NCBI GenBank assembly: GCA_012064385.1
Contig: QRDG01000814.1
Span: 620,001 to 684,000 of the forward strand
Length of the DNA stretch: 64,000 bases
Direction of reading: 5' to 3'
Source: Puccinellia tenuiflora
Taxonomy: Eukaryota; Streptophyta; Magnoliopsida; Poales; Poaceae
The notes below the pieces were generated by a model, which was not told the origin of the DNA, did not search any database, and saw only the letters and a list, made by a program, of their open reading frames with translations. Position 1 is the stretch's first letter. Each line of letters opens with the position of its first letter. A program made the position numbers and the translations under genes. Positions 11,401 to 21,176 of the stretch are shown piece after piece.

Positions 11401-12100
11401 CGACGCCAAGGCCAAGATGCAGGAAGAGCGCTTCACTATGAAGCGCAACGAGTTCCTGCATCAGATCGAAGGGCTCGAGAAGTCGGAGAGGGAGTTGACC
11501 TCTCGCCTCCAGCGCGCCAAGGAGGCGCTGGCTCGCGCGAAGAAGGAGATCTCCGCCCTGAAGGCAGACCTGGGCGACCTCCAGCAGCAGGTGGGGCCGG
11601 CCGCGGACCGCGCGGAGCAAGCGCGAGACTCCGCGCAGCACGGCCGGGCCATGACGCGCCAGCGCCAGCTCATGCTCCACAAGCTGGTCCGGCGCGCGAA
11701 TGCCATCGAGGACGACATGAGGATTGAGGTTCCCCACTTTCCCTCCGGAGGGATCAACGACGAGGCCGCACACACGCACTTCTTCGGGCAATTCCTCGAG
11801 GAGCTCGAGAAGGTCGCGAAGCGCTTCGACGAGCGCGTCGTGGAGGAGAGTCGCGATCTCCTCGTCCTCGGCACCAGCCGCGTCTTCAGCAACCTCCTGA
11901 GGCTCTGGCGCTCGTTCGACCTCGGGGCCGTGATGGCGCCGGTCGATATCCGCGACAAGGCGCGGGAAGCCGCTGAGGTGCTCGCCAAGAAATACGACCA
12001 AGTCTTGGTCGATGAAGACGAAGGCGACGGCGAGGAAGGTGCCCTGGAGGCGAGAGCTGCCGTGGACGGAGCGGGTACCTCGGGAGGCGCGACGGCTTAA
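8440..12100 (+). CDS. Antisense gene of the gypsy element: 'putative gypsy type transposon' domain plus coiled coil, two exons
   Basis: The start ATG at 8440 is in a strong context (GGCGGCCATGGCT). Exon 1 (8440-9898) encodes residues 1 to about 486. From about residue 70 it carries the motif set FFHTLYAGLVPPFS, LHLHPNSVLILAIFAYLCEA and GCVSFR, which I recognise as the plant family called 'putative gypsy type transposon' (Transposase_28). A deletion and frameshift near 9225 interrupts it just before MWTYSGPDDRMRL. An acidic region with two SGEDEASRGA repeats follows. An 83-bp GT-AG intron (9899-9981) joins in frame to exon 2 (9982-12100). Exon 2 has five seven-residue repeats of the type ADEPxQA, a Pro/Ala/Glu-rich region, about 300 residues of charged coiled coil with no proline breaks, and a conserved-looking tail (HTHFFGQFLEELEK). 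The gene lies convergent to pol, between pol and the 3' LTR. Its function is unknown; a regulatory or particle-associated role is inference only. This copy is probably inactive because of the frameshift. Confidence 0.82.
9899..9981 (+). other. Intron of the antisense gene
   Basis: The donor is GA|GTAAGTTTGG at 9899 and the acceptor TTTCTTCAG ends at 9981, after a pyrimidine-rich run. The 83-base length is typical for grass introns. Without splicing, exon 1 would stop at TAA 9900-9902. With splicing, the split codon GA|C continues straight into the exon 2 frame. Confidence 0.85.
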
Positions 12101-13328
12101 GCTTCTCCTGGAGCTGGACGTGCATGGGGCACATTATCTTAGCATTTTGGTTGTAACAACTTTGTAAAGACTTGCTTTAAGCTTTCGAACGTGCTTGTGG
12201 ATGTCCCTCGGGTGGCTTTTGTCTTTTCCCTTCATGTCTTTTTCGCTCTACGTCTTAGGACCCTCTCTTAGCGCTACACCACCGCCGCTTCGGTATGTGA
12301 GAGTCAGGGCTCCACAAGGCCGGTGGGTGCGTGAGGCCTCAAGAAGTAGGGGCTCCTCGAAGCACGATGCTTGGGGCCCCCCTTCGACGTGCAAGCAGCC
12401 CATGAGGCATAGAAGAGAGAAAAGAGACTCGAGGGGCAAAAACCAGCGAGAGGAAATTCGAGCAAGTGTTTTGACTTAGCTTGACGAGGCGTTTTCGCCT
12501 TGGAGAGGGTGCTGGTTCCCTGGCGAGATGTTTTTCTCCTGATGTTGCCTGATGCTTTGGAGAGCCTGCTTTCCTGCACTTGGAGAGATAGGCATACCCA
12601 CAAGCAGTACATAGCTAGATAACTTATGGTGCTCGAGGTTCCTTCATGTGTGTCTTGCGAGGAGAACAGGCACCAAGGTTTTGGTGATCCTTGGTGAGTT
12701 GACGTGCGCGGGAGCTGACCCATGAGTTCAGAGCTCCTTGGGAGTTGACATGCATGAGAGCTGACCCGCGAGTTCAGAGCTCGGATCCCTTGGGTTTTAG
12801 GTGCTGCCGGGATGCTCCCGTGGCATGGCACCCTGCTAGCCCCCGCTCGCGAGATACACATGAGGGATCATACGAGCGAGAGAGGAAAGCAAATAACGCT
12901 AGAGCTTACCGAAGCAACAAAATATGCTGGCGCGATGCGCAAAGGTTCAAATTGACCTGAAACATAGGTTCATTACACTGGCGTGGCCAGAAGCACAAAA
13001 AATATCCGCCATGCTCTGGGCATGGGGTCCACATGCTGTGGCTGAGACTCTCGAGGGGCGTGCCCGAGGCAGACGCATGTAGAGAGAGCTCAGGGGGCCC
13101 CTAGGCGGGGGTGGCTTTTAGCCTGCGTTCCACCATGACCGGCATGGGGATCCACCTCGCCAAGGCATGGTGCCTAAAGAGGTTACCGTGCCGAGGCTTG
13201 GTGGCTTGGGAGTCTTCTCGAACGGCCCGCGGCAACGTATAGTAGAGAGGGGAGCCCGAAGTTTTTCCTCGTGGAGGGTGATGGCGCGTGGTTCTCCCTT
13301 GATGCAAAAAGTTGCTCGCCGGTGGCGA
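12101..13328. other. Non-coding spacer between the convergent antisense gene and pol
   Basis: There is no credible protein on either strand. Just after the stop, TTGTAACAACTTTGTAAAGA is the kind of T/A-rich sequence where a plant transcript could be polyadenylated. The rest is mixed-composition sequence with duplicated phrases such as GAGAGCTGACCC(A/G)(C/T)GAGTTCAGAGCTC at about 12711-12783. Confidence 0.5.
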
Positions 13329-16300
13329 TCAGGGGTAGAGCTTGCGCAGGTGCTGGATGTTCCAGGGGTTGGCGACAGGAACGCCGTCCTCCGTCTCGAG
13401 CCGCGCAGAGCCAGGCCTGGCGATGTGCACGACTCTGTAGGGGCCTTCCCACATCGGCGAGAGCATGTGGAGGCCTGCCCTGGAGAGGATTCTCCTCAGG
13501 ACAAGGTCCCTGCTTCGAGAGTGCGCGGCCGGATGTGGCGGCTGTGATAGCGACGGAGGTCTTGCTGGTACCTTGCCGCTCTCAGGGCCGCATTTCGGCG
13601 GAGCCCTTCAAGCAGTAGCAGGTCGTCGTTGCGGAGTTCGTCCACCTCAGCCTCCTTGAAGGACAAGACTCGCGGAGAGCCATGAGTGATCTCGCTGGGG
13701 AGGACGGCTTCGGCGCCATAGACGAGGGAGAACGGCGTCTCACCCGTGGGCTTTGTTAGCGTGGTGCGGATGGACCATAGCACTGAGGGGAGCTTGTCGA
13801 TCCAGTGCTTGCCGCTGGCCTTGAGGCGGTTGAAGCTTCTCGTCTTGAGGCCCTTGAGCACCTCGGCGTTGGCTCGCTCAGCCTGCCCGTTGCTTCGTGG
13901 GTGCGCCACCGAGGCGTAGCAGATTTGGGCGCCGAGGCTGCCGCAGTATGACTTGAAGGCGCCGCTGATGAATTGCGAGCCGTTGTCGGTGATGATGCGG
14001 TTGGGCACGCCGAAGCGGCAGACCAGGCTCCTTATGAATTTTACCGCCGATTTCGCCGGGATGGTGCGCACGGGTTCCACCTCAGGCCACTTGGTGAATT
14101 TGTCGATGGCGACGTAGAGGTAGCGGTAGCCCCCGAGCGCTCGTGGGAAGGGCCCCAGCAGATCCAGCCCCCAGACCGCAAACGGCCAGGAGAGCGGGAT
14201 GGTCTGGAGTCCTTGCGCGGGCTGGTGAATTTGCTTGGCGTGGAATTGGCAGGCGTCACAGGATTGGACGATGGCAGCTGCATCTTGAAGCACCGAGGGC
14301 CAGTAGAAGACACTCCAGAAGACCTTGCCTGTGAGGGTGCGCGAGGAAGAATGGTGGCCGCACTCGCCGCTGTGGATGTTGTTGATGAGCTGGCGGCCTT
14401 CCTCAGCAGGGACGCACCGCAACGCAACCCCATTGGGGCGCTTACGATACAGGTCTCCGTCGTGGAGGCAGTAGGACTTGGCCTGGCGAGCAATTCTTTC
14501 GGCTTCAGCGTCGTCTTCGGGGAGGGCTTGGTTTTGCAGGTAATTCTTGATCTCGTCGATCCAGCCGGTGTCTTGGCGCACCAGAGTCAGCAGCAAGCGA
14601 TCAGCCGAGGGCAAACCACAGTTTGGTGCTCCACTTGGTGGGGCTGGTGGGAGCTCCTCGTCGATGCTGGTGCCAGCCGCTGGTTGCCTGACGGAGGCCT
14701 TGGTGAGCCTCTCCTCGAAAACTCCAGGCTTCTGGGCTTCTCTTCTTGCTGCTCGCCGGGCAATTTCATCTGCCTCTTGGTTTTCTGCTCGCGGGATGTG
14801 CTTGAGCTCCATGCCCCTGAAGTGCTTCTCCAGCTTGCATACCTCTTCAAGGTAGGCCACCATGTAGGTGTCCTTAGGCGTGTAGCTTTTGTTGGAGAAG
14901 TTGACGAGGAGCTGGGAGTCGCCCTTGATGAGGATGTGCTTGATGCCGAGGGCGATGGCGGCTTTGAGCCCGGCGAGGAGGCCTTCATATTCGGCGATGT
15001 TGTTGGAGACCTTGTCGTTGTCTTTGAAGCATAGCTGGACGGCGTACTAGAGCTTGTCGCCTGTTGGCGAGGTGAGGACGGCACCGGCCCCCGCGCTCCT
15101 GGCCGCGAAGGCGCCGTCGAAGTGCATGGTCCAGGGGCCTGGTTTCGTCCCACCTGAGGCTGTAGCTTCCTCCTCTGGAGGCTCTTCTTCACGCGTGTCC
15201 GTCCATTCGGCCATGAAATCAGCCAGCGCCCTGCCCTTGATGACTCTTGTGGTGTCAAATTCCAGCTCGAAAGGTTGCAGCTCGATGCCCCAGCCTGCGA
15301 CGCGATCTGTCGCGTTTGGGTTGCGCAGGACCTGCTCCAGGGGGTAGGAGGTGACCACCTTGATGGGGTGACCCTGGAAGTAGTGACGCAACTTCCTGGA
15401 GGCGACGAGGAGCGAGAAGAAGAGCTTTTGCTGCATGGGGTAGCGCTCGTGGGCATCCCGTAGCACTGTACTGACGAAGTACACGGGGTGCTCGATGAGA
15501 GTAGTCGTTGGTGTGGTAGCGGCTGGCTCCTCTCCAGGCTCGGTGGAGTCCTTGGCGAGGTTTTCTTGGGGCTGGAGGCTTGACGAGGCTGCTTCCTTGT
15601 CGGGGGGTTCTGGGCTTGGCAAGGCGGAGTTCTGCTTGTCGAGGACTGGCTCTTCCCTTTCAGCCACCAAGACCGCGCTTGCCGTCTGAGGAGTGGCTGC
15701 AAGATACAGCTTCAGAGGCTCGCGAGGGCGTGGGGCAACCATGATGGGTGGGCTCGCCAGGTATTTCTTCAGGTCCTCAAAGGCCTTTGCTGCTTCAGGG
15801 GTCCACTTGAAGGGATAAAATGGCAGCGCCCTCTCGCCGTACTTGGAGATGAAACGGCCAAGGCTGGCCATACATCCCGCTAAGCATTGCATGTCCTTGA
15901 GGCGACGAGGATGCTGTATCTGCTCTATGGCCTTGATCTTGTCGGGGTTGGCCTCAATGCCGCGGTGAGATACCAGGAATCCGAGGAGCTTGCCTGAAGG
16001 GACCCCAAAGACGCACTTGGTGGGGTTCAGCTTGATGTTCACCTTGCGCAGGTTGGCAAAGGTCTCCTCGAGATCCTGGATAAGCGTGTCCTTCTCGCGG
16101 GTCTTGACGACGATGTCATCGACATAAGCCTCTGCATTTCTCCCCATTTGAGCCCCCAAGGCGATCCTCATGAGGCGCTGGAACGTGGCGCCGGCGTTCT
16201 TCAAGCCAAAGGGCATGCAGACGTAGCAAAACACACCGCAAGGGGTGAGAAATGCTGTCTTCTCCTCGTCTTCCTTTGCCATCTTGATCTGGTGATAACC

Positions 16301-16850
16301 AGAGAAGGCATCCAGAAAACAGAGGAGTGCGCAGCCGACGGTGGAGTCCACGATCTGGTCGATCCTCGGGAGGGGATAGGGGTCCTTGGGGCAGGCCTTG
16401 TTGAGGTAGGTGAAGTCGATGCAGAGGCGGCTGCCTCCGGTGTGCTTGGGGACGACCACACCGTTGGCGAGCCAAGTGGGGTGGACCACTTCCTTGACGA
16501 TGCTGGCCTTCTTCAGCTTCTCTACTTCCTTGACGATGAAGTCTTGCTTCTGTGGCGCCTGACGCCGCGCCTTTTGCTGCACGGGGCGTGCGTTTGGACA
16601 CACGGCTAAGTGGTGCTCGATCACCTCCCTCGGTACTCCGGACATATCTGACGGTGTCCAAGCGAACATGTCAGAGTTTGCCCTGAGGAAGGCGACGAGC
16701 GCGCTTTCCTATTTGGGAGGCAGGTTGGCGCCGATGGTGACGCTAGCCCCCGAGCCGCTTGCCTCCAGAGACACTTGCTTTGTCGCGGCCTTCTCCTGAG
16801 AGAACAGCTGCATCTTCTTCGCGGGGTCCTCGGGAGGGGTTCTTCGTCCT
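13329..16850 (-). pseudogene. pol: Gypsy pol: reverse transcriptase, two RNase H domains, integrase
   Basis: This encodes the replication and integration enzymes. Reading from 16850 downward, a leader resembling the protease-RT linker has an in-frame TAG at 16709-16711. The reverse transcriptase then shows WLANGVVVPK, CIDFTYLNKACPKD, LDAFSGYHQI, FGLKNAGATFQR and the catalytic YVDD at about 16118-16129. A weakened first RNase H follows, then a second, archaeal-type RNase H with FDGA, AEYEGLL, KGDSQLL and EADEIA. This second domain is interrupted by TAG at 15044-15046. The integrase has an HHCC region (HSGECGHH, CDAC) and the D, D, E motifs GLDLLG, TDNGSQF and GQAERA. A frameshift near 13505 moves the last 60 or so residues, ending at TGA 13329-13331. 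Dual RNase H places it in the Tat lineage. Two stops and two shifts make this copy defective. Confidence 0.93.
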
Positions 16851-19140
16851 CATCGGCGGGGGACGCCACCGCGGCAGCCTTGTAAGCCACTTGCGCAGCG
16901 TACACGGCGTCAGAGACCACGCCGCGGATGACGATGGTGCCACTGGAGCCAGGGAGCTTGACGAGGTTGTAGGCGTGGTGGGTGACCGCCATGAACTTGG
17001 CGAGGGCGGGGTAGCCGAGGATGGCGTTGTAGGGCAGGCCGATGTGCGCAACGTCGAAGTCGATCAGCTCGGTGCGGTAGTTGGTCTGGGTGCCGAAAGT
17101 GACCGCAAGCCTCACTTGCCCCAGAGGCGTCGTGAGGCCCTCCGTCACCCCCGAGAAGGGCCTGGTGGGCATGAGCCGCTCGTAGGGCACCTGCAGCTTC
17201 TCGAATGTCTCGACAGAGATGACGCTGAGGCCAGCACCCCCATCAATGAGCGTCTTAGAGACGGCGATGTTGTTGATGGTGGGAGTGCAGACCAACGGGA
17301 TGGTGCCAACGGTTGAGGTGGACTTGGGGTGGTCGGTGGAGTCAAAGGTGATGGGGTGCTCAGACCACTTGAGGGGCCTAGAGGCCTCGACCCCGGGGAG
17401 GGCTGCTGCGAGCTCTCGAGTGAATTGCTTGAAGTGGCGGTTGGAACGAGGGGCCTGAGCCCCGCCGAGGATGCAGGCGACGCCGCGAGGCACTTGGTAG
17501 CCCTCATCAGCCTCGGCAGGCAGGTTGTCGTTCGCGGGCTCGGCAGCGTTGGCCTGGGGGTTCTGCTGGTAGTTGTTGTTCCAGCGTCGCCCCCCGCGGC
17601 CGCCGCGGCCACCACCGCGGCCACCACGGCCTTGCTCCCGTTCGCGGGCCTCGCGAGCCTCGCGAGCCTCGATGAGCCTCTTGAGGTCGTAGCAGTCCTC
17701 GGTGGCATGAGAGTGCCTGTTGTGGTAGACGCAGAAAGGGCGGTCGTCCTTCTTCTCGGACCCCGCGGCTGGAGTGGCAGCTTGGCGAGGCTGCTTGGCG
17801 TCGGGCTCAGCCGCGAGGACCGCAGTGGTCTTGCGCTTCTCTGTGGACTTCTTCTTCTTCTTGGATTCCTCGGCGGGATCCCCTGGCTCGTTCTTGACGA
17901 ACAAGCGGCCCTCTTCAGCCTTGGCGCACTTGTCCGCCAAGTCGAAGAGCTTGACGACGGTGGTGATGTTGTCGTGGATGCCGAGCTTCTCGAGCATCCG
18001 TACGTCTGTGACCCCAGCCTGGAAGGCCGAAATGACCTGCGCATCGGTGGCGTTGGGGATCTTGTTGCGCACCTGGCTGAAGCGCTGGATGTACTTGCGG
18101 AGGGTCTCGCCAGGCTTCTGACGCACGGCGCGGAGGTCGTTGTACGTGAGGCCACGCTCGTACGTGCCCTTGAAGTTGGCGACGAAGCACCGGCAGAGCT
18201 CCTCCCAAGTGTTGATGGACTCGGCAGGGAGGTTGGTGAGCCATGAGGACGCGGAGTCCTTGAGGGCCATGGGGAACCAGTTCGCCATGACCTTGTCGTC
18301 ACCCCCGGCGGCCTGGATGGCCAGAGTGTAGAGCTGTAGGAACTCCAGGGGGTTGTTCTTGTCGTCGTAGCGCGGAGGCAAGTCCGGCCTGAACTTGACG
18401 GGCCAGACGACGCGACGGAGAGTGCGAGTGAACGCAACCGTCGTGCCGTAGGTGACCGGACCGCTGGCGAGGGTGGCGCGGAGATGGCGCCCGGCGGTGG
18501 CGACGTCCTGGACGGCGCGGTTGTGTTTGTCCTGCTGGCGCTCGATGCTCACGCGGGCGTCCTCGGGGGCTCGCTGCACAATTTGGCAGTCGTGCGGTGA
18601 TGATGTGTGCGATGCAGCGCGGTTGTCGCGAGGAGGAGCCCCCGCTGGAGCAGGTTGCGGTGCAACCGGTGGAGCTGGAGCAGGTGCAGGATGGAGAGGA
18701 GGCGCGGGAGGGGCGCCTGGCGCCACGTCCCCCATGCGGCCCGAAGGAACCAGCGAACGGGACTGGGCGGGAGCGGCGACGCGAGCAGCGCCGACGAGCT
18801 CCGAGAGGCGGTTGAGCCAGGCCTCCTGGGCCTCCGGCGTAGGATGGTACTGCAGCAGCTCCTGCGCCATGAGGAGCGCAGTTGCCGGGCTGGGCGCAGG
18901 GCGACCCAGCGAGGAGGCAGCACGGTCCCGAGACGGGTGCAAGGAGGAAGCCTCCTCTTCACCGAGGTCGTCCTCAGCGTGGTCGTGGTCGTCGTCCTCC
19001 GGGTGCTCGACACGGGGCTCGGGGTCGACGCGGCGCTCCGGAGCAGAGTTCCCACGCGGGCGGCCGCGCGGGCGGCCTGCGGGAGCGGTGGCGGCGCTAG
19101 CCGTCCGGCGAGCGAGACGTTCGGCACGAGAGCCGGCCAT
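16850..19140 (-). CDS. gag: Gypsy gag and aspartic protease
   Basis: The start ATG at 19140 lies about 50 bases after the 5' LTR. The first 240 or so residues are low-complexity, Pro/Ala- and acid-rich. A Retrotrans_gag domain spans about residues 250-420, with KFRPDLPPRYD, NPLEFLQLY, WLTNLP, FVANFKGTYERG and LRKYIQRFSQVRNKI. A lysine-rich stretch and a zinc knuckle follow near residues 467-483 (C-x2-H-x4-H-x4-C pattern in FCVYHNRHSHATEDC), then an Arg/Gly-rich run. The protease active site reads LIDGGAGLSVIS near residue 630; DGGA replaces the usual DT/SGA, which is common in plant elements of this type. The frame continues to 16621, but after about 16850 it no longer encodes recognisable protein, and the pol frame takes over by a shift. 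Gag itself looks intact. Confidence 0.9.
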
Positions 19141-19171
19141 GGCTGTGTCGAGGATGAAGACGCGCCTCAGC

Positions 19172-19189
19172 CCCCTACCTGGCGCGCCA
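19172..19189 (-). promoter_or_regulatory. Primer-binding site of the gypsy element
   Basis: On the - strand, two bases after the 5' LTR, TGGCGCGCCAGGTAGGGG begins with the TGG that pairs with a tRNA CCA end. I do not assign the tRNA species. Confidence 0.75.
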
Positions 19190-19191
19190 AA

Positions 19192-20257
19192 TGTCGGAGA
19201 TGGTTCCCAGGAATTGGGGGTGTCTCCAAGGTATCGTGTAAGGGGCTGAACACGGAGTCAAACAATCCTCAACGTGCTCCGGCGACGGTGCTCGTCGGAC
19301 TCGCTGCGGATGACACTGCAGAGATGGACACAAGATCTTACCCAGGTTCAGGGCCCTCTTTGGGAGGTAAAACCCCTACGTCCTGCTATGGTGTATTGCA
19401 CTGCTTGGAGAGGTTTACAGTATAGGAGAGCTTGGAGAGCTCGAGGTGGCTAACAATGGCTACTTGCTAGTCTTCAGATCTAGGGTTAGGGTCTACTAGA
19501 GCTGCACCAACCGAAAATCGAACCCTTTGCTTGGGCGTGCTCCCCCTCCTTTTATAGGCGTCCTGGACCTCTTCTGCCCAAACATTTGGGCGGGAAGGGT
19601 TACCACATGGCGACGAAGGAAGGAGCAGGGTGCACGATAAAGGTGGAGTCCACCAGAAAGTTAAGGCCCGTGGACGCGGTCCACGGCAGGGGAGCGGCGT
19701 CACCAAAGCTGAAAAAGGCCACCGACCAGCCAGACGGTGGGCTGGCACTTGCTGAGGTGGGACGTGACCCACGGTGACGTCGCCCTTGGAGCGTAGCTGC
19801 AGGCGGTTCCCTTATCACCAAAGAGGCAATACTCGTTGTCCGCTTTGCTTGGCTCCGCTTTGTTGACTGCTTTATACATGGAAATGGCAACTGCGGCGTC
19901 GTCGTCATTGCGCGTAGGCACGCGCGTCACTCTGCACATGGCGCAGAGCCCATGTGCGCTCTGCCGCGGAGGCAGAGACGGCTTCGTGAGGAAGGAGCTT
20001 CGCGAGGCGAAAAGCCTCGCCGAGCCCTCCGGCTTGGTCCTTAGCAGAACTGCGGGTGGCGTCGGAGACGCCTTGTCGAGTAGCGGTCCCTCGCCAAGGG
20101 AGAAAACCCTCGGCGAGGAGAACAAATCCCTCCCGAGGAAAAACCCTCGCGAGGCTCGCCAGGCTTGGAGAGCCTGGTCCTTAGCGAAAATCATCTGGAG
20201 GATCTTGTGGGCCCTGGCAGGCCGGCCCGTGGTACCCTGGTTTCCACTGTGCCGACA
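19192..20257 (-). repeat. Right (5') LTR of the gypsy element
   Basis: The LTR is 1,066 bases, TGTCGG...CCGACA, and differs from the left LTR at about 17 positions and one deleted A near 20203. It contains the promoter of the element. Confidence 0.96.
19548..19557 (-). promoter_or_regulatory. TATA box of the gypsy 5' LTR
   Basis: CTATAAAAGG on the - strand, preceded by GGTCCAGGACGC and followed by a G-rich stretch. It is conserved in the other LTR. It lies about 360 bases from the LTR edge that borders gag, so the transcript would begin within this LTR. Confidence 0.65.
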
Positions 20258-20983
20258 ATAGGAGACCGGCGAGGTCATCCCATGCCGGAGCTACCGAAGC
20301 TTCACGCCAGGAATTGAAGCTGCAACAAACAGACCCCTAAGCTCCACGACAACGCCCCCAGGAGGGTAGCGACACGTTACGTCGTCGTTGCCGAGTCCGA
20401 AGAATTGGACTAGGGTTTTCACTCGGAACCTGACACGGAGAGAGGACTCCACAACGATGCCCTCAAGAGGGATACGACGCCAGTAGGCGCCGCCATCGCC
20501 GGCGCACAAGCGCGGAGCTTTTGCTCGAACCCTCACTCATGCCACCCAAGGGTCGCCAAAGAAAACCCGATGGGGGGATCGCCGTCACCAGCTCGAGCCC
20601 TCCAAAACTTGACCAGGGAACCGTCACCACGAAGACGACAGCACCAGGGACGCCCGCCGCCCCTCCCCTCGCTGCCCGTGCAGGCGTGCAGCCAAACGGA
20701 GGCGCCACCACCGCTGCAACGCTGCCTACCGCGAAGCAAGACGCGCAGCCTCTCCATCCGGGGCCACGACCTGCTGGTGTTTAGGTCGCCTTGAGTCTGT
20801 TCCGTGTGAGTTGGGGCTGCGGCCTGTGTGATCCCTGTAAACCATTTTATTCTCAGCTACGTTGGGGTGTGGCAAGTGTGAAACCCTAAGGTGTTGGTGT
20901 GGACGTCTGTATCTGAACTGATGGTGTGTTGTTGGATGCTTTATTTATAAAGCTGGGACTAAAAACCTTCCATCTAAAAAAAA

Positions 20984-21168
20984 GGTGGCGGAGGCGTCGA
21001 GGAGGTAGCAGAGGAGGTGGCAAGGGCACCAGGAGCGGCCGAGGACGGAAGACAATCAAGGAGGTTTTTTTTAGCGTAACAACCGAGGAGGTAGGGACGC
21101 TTCTCTGGAAATCAAATCGGTGACATGTCGTTGATATGGGCCCGTAGGAAGCCCACAAAGCGTGGATT
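20984..21168 (+). promoter_or_regulatory. GA-rich and promoter-like sequence upstream of RPA-like remnants
   Basis: After the LINE poly(A) there is a GA-rich run and then GATATGGGCCCGTAGGAAGCCCACAAAG, containing TGGGCC/GCCCA elements that are frequent in promoters of plant replication and housekeeping genes. The hAT MITE separates this from a CT-rich leader-like stretch at 21703-22060. A link to the RPA1-like remnants downstream is inference. Confidence 0.35.
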
Positions 21169-21176
21169 CCCCTCTA

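Larger units (their letters stand above)
7062..20257 (-). mobile_element. Ty3/gypsy LTR retrotransposon, Tat-type, with antisense gene, 13.2 kb
   Basis: The LTRs are 7062-8128 and 19192-20257, each TGTCGG...CCGACA, flanked by ATAGG at 7057-7061 and 20258-20262. The coding direction is -, so the right LTR is the 5' LTR. The order from the right is: primer-binding site, gag, protease, reverse transcriptase, RNase H, a second RNase H, integrase, a long 3' region with an antisense gene, polypurine tract, 3' LTR. The second RNase H and the antisense ORF are known hallmarks of the plant Tat lineage. By eye the LTRs differ at 17 substitutions, 15 of them transitions, and one indel in 1,066 bases (about 1.6%). 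That suggests insertion well under one million years ago if a rate of 1.3e-8 per site per year applies. The pol frame is broken, so this copy is not autonomous. Confidence 0.96.
6689..20767 (-). mobile_element. Inverted LINE fragment, split by the gypsy element
   Basis: The pieces are 6689-7061 and 20263-20767, counting the ATAGG target once. On the - strand it ends with GCTTTATTTATAAAGC followed by GGGGCGAAAGCCTGTTTCG, the same 3' terminal block that is present, also inverted, at 63262-63302. It is flanked by a 15-bp target duplication. The right piece matches the 63.4-63.6 kb copy in short blocks such as CTCCACGACAA and CCCTCAAGAGGG. No reverse transcriptase frame is present, so it is either heavily 5'-truncated or a non-autonomous derivative. 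Calling it a LINE rests on the 3' end and on the target duplication. Confidence 0.7.
688..20983 (+). mobile_element. 5'-truncated LINE (non-LTR retrotransposon), interrupted twice
   Basis: The LINE pieces are 688-1404, 5330-6688 and 20783-20983. The first holds part of the reverse transcriptase. The second holds the rest of ORF2 and its stop at 6673-6675. The third is the 3' UTR ending in a short poly(A) at 20976-20983. Joining the second and third pieces gives a 3' UTR of about 210 bases containing a palindromic GCTTTATTTATAAAGC near the tail. The 5' end is cut inside the RT domain, as is usual for LINEs. I could not find its own target duplication. The interruptions are a CACTA element and an inverted LINE, which carries a gypsy element. 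Confidence 0.85.

Noticed and set aside
9374..12001. Open frame of 875 codons on the - strand, opposite the antisense gene exons
   Set aside because: It mirrors a GC-rich coding strand with strong third-position GC bias, is Leu/Arg-rich and low in complexity, crosses the 83-bp intron, and has no recognisable domain. It is best explained as the shadow of the + strand gene.
12195..12960. Open frames between the antisense gene and pol as further element genes
   Set aside because: Short, overlapping on both strands, no motif; nothing in position or sequence supports translation.
20521..20784. Open frames at 20521-20784 on the + strand as a gene
   Set aside because: They run across the boundary of the inverted LINE and the target duplication into the outer LINE UTR, so they cannot be a single ancestral gene.
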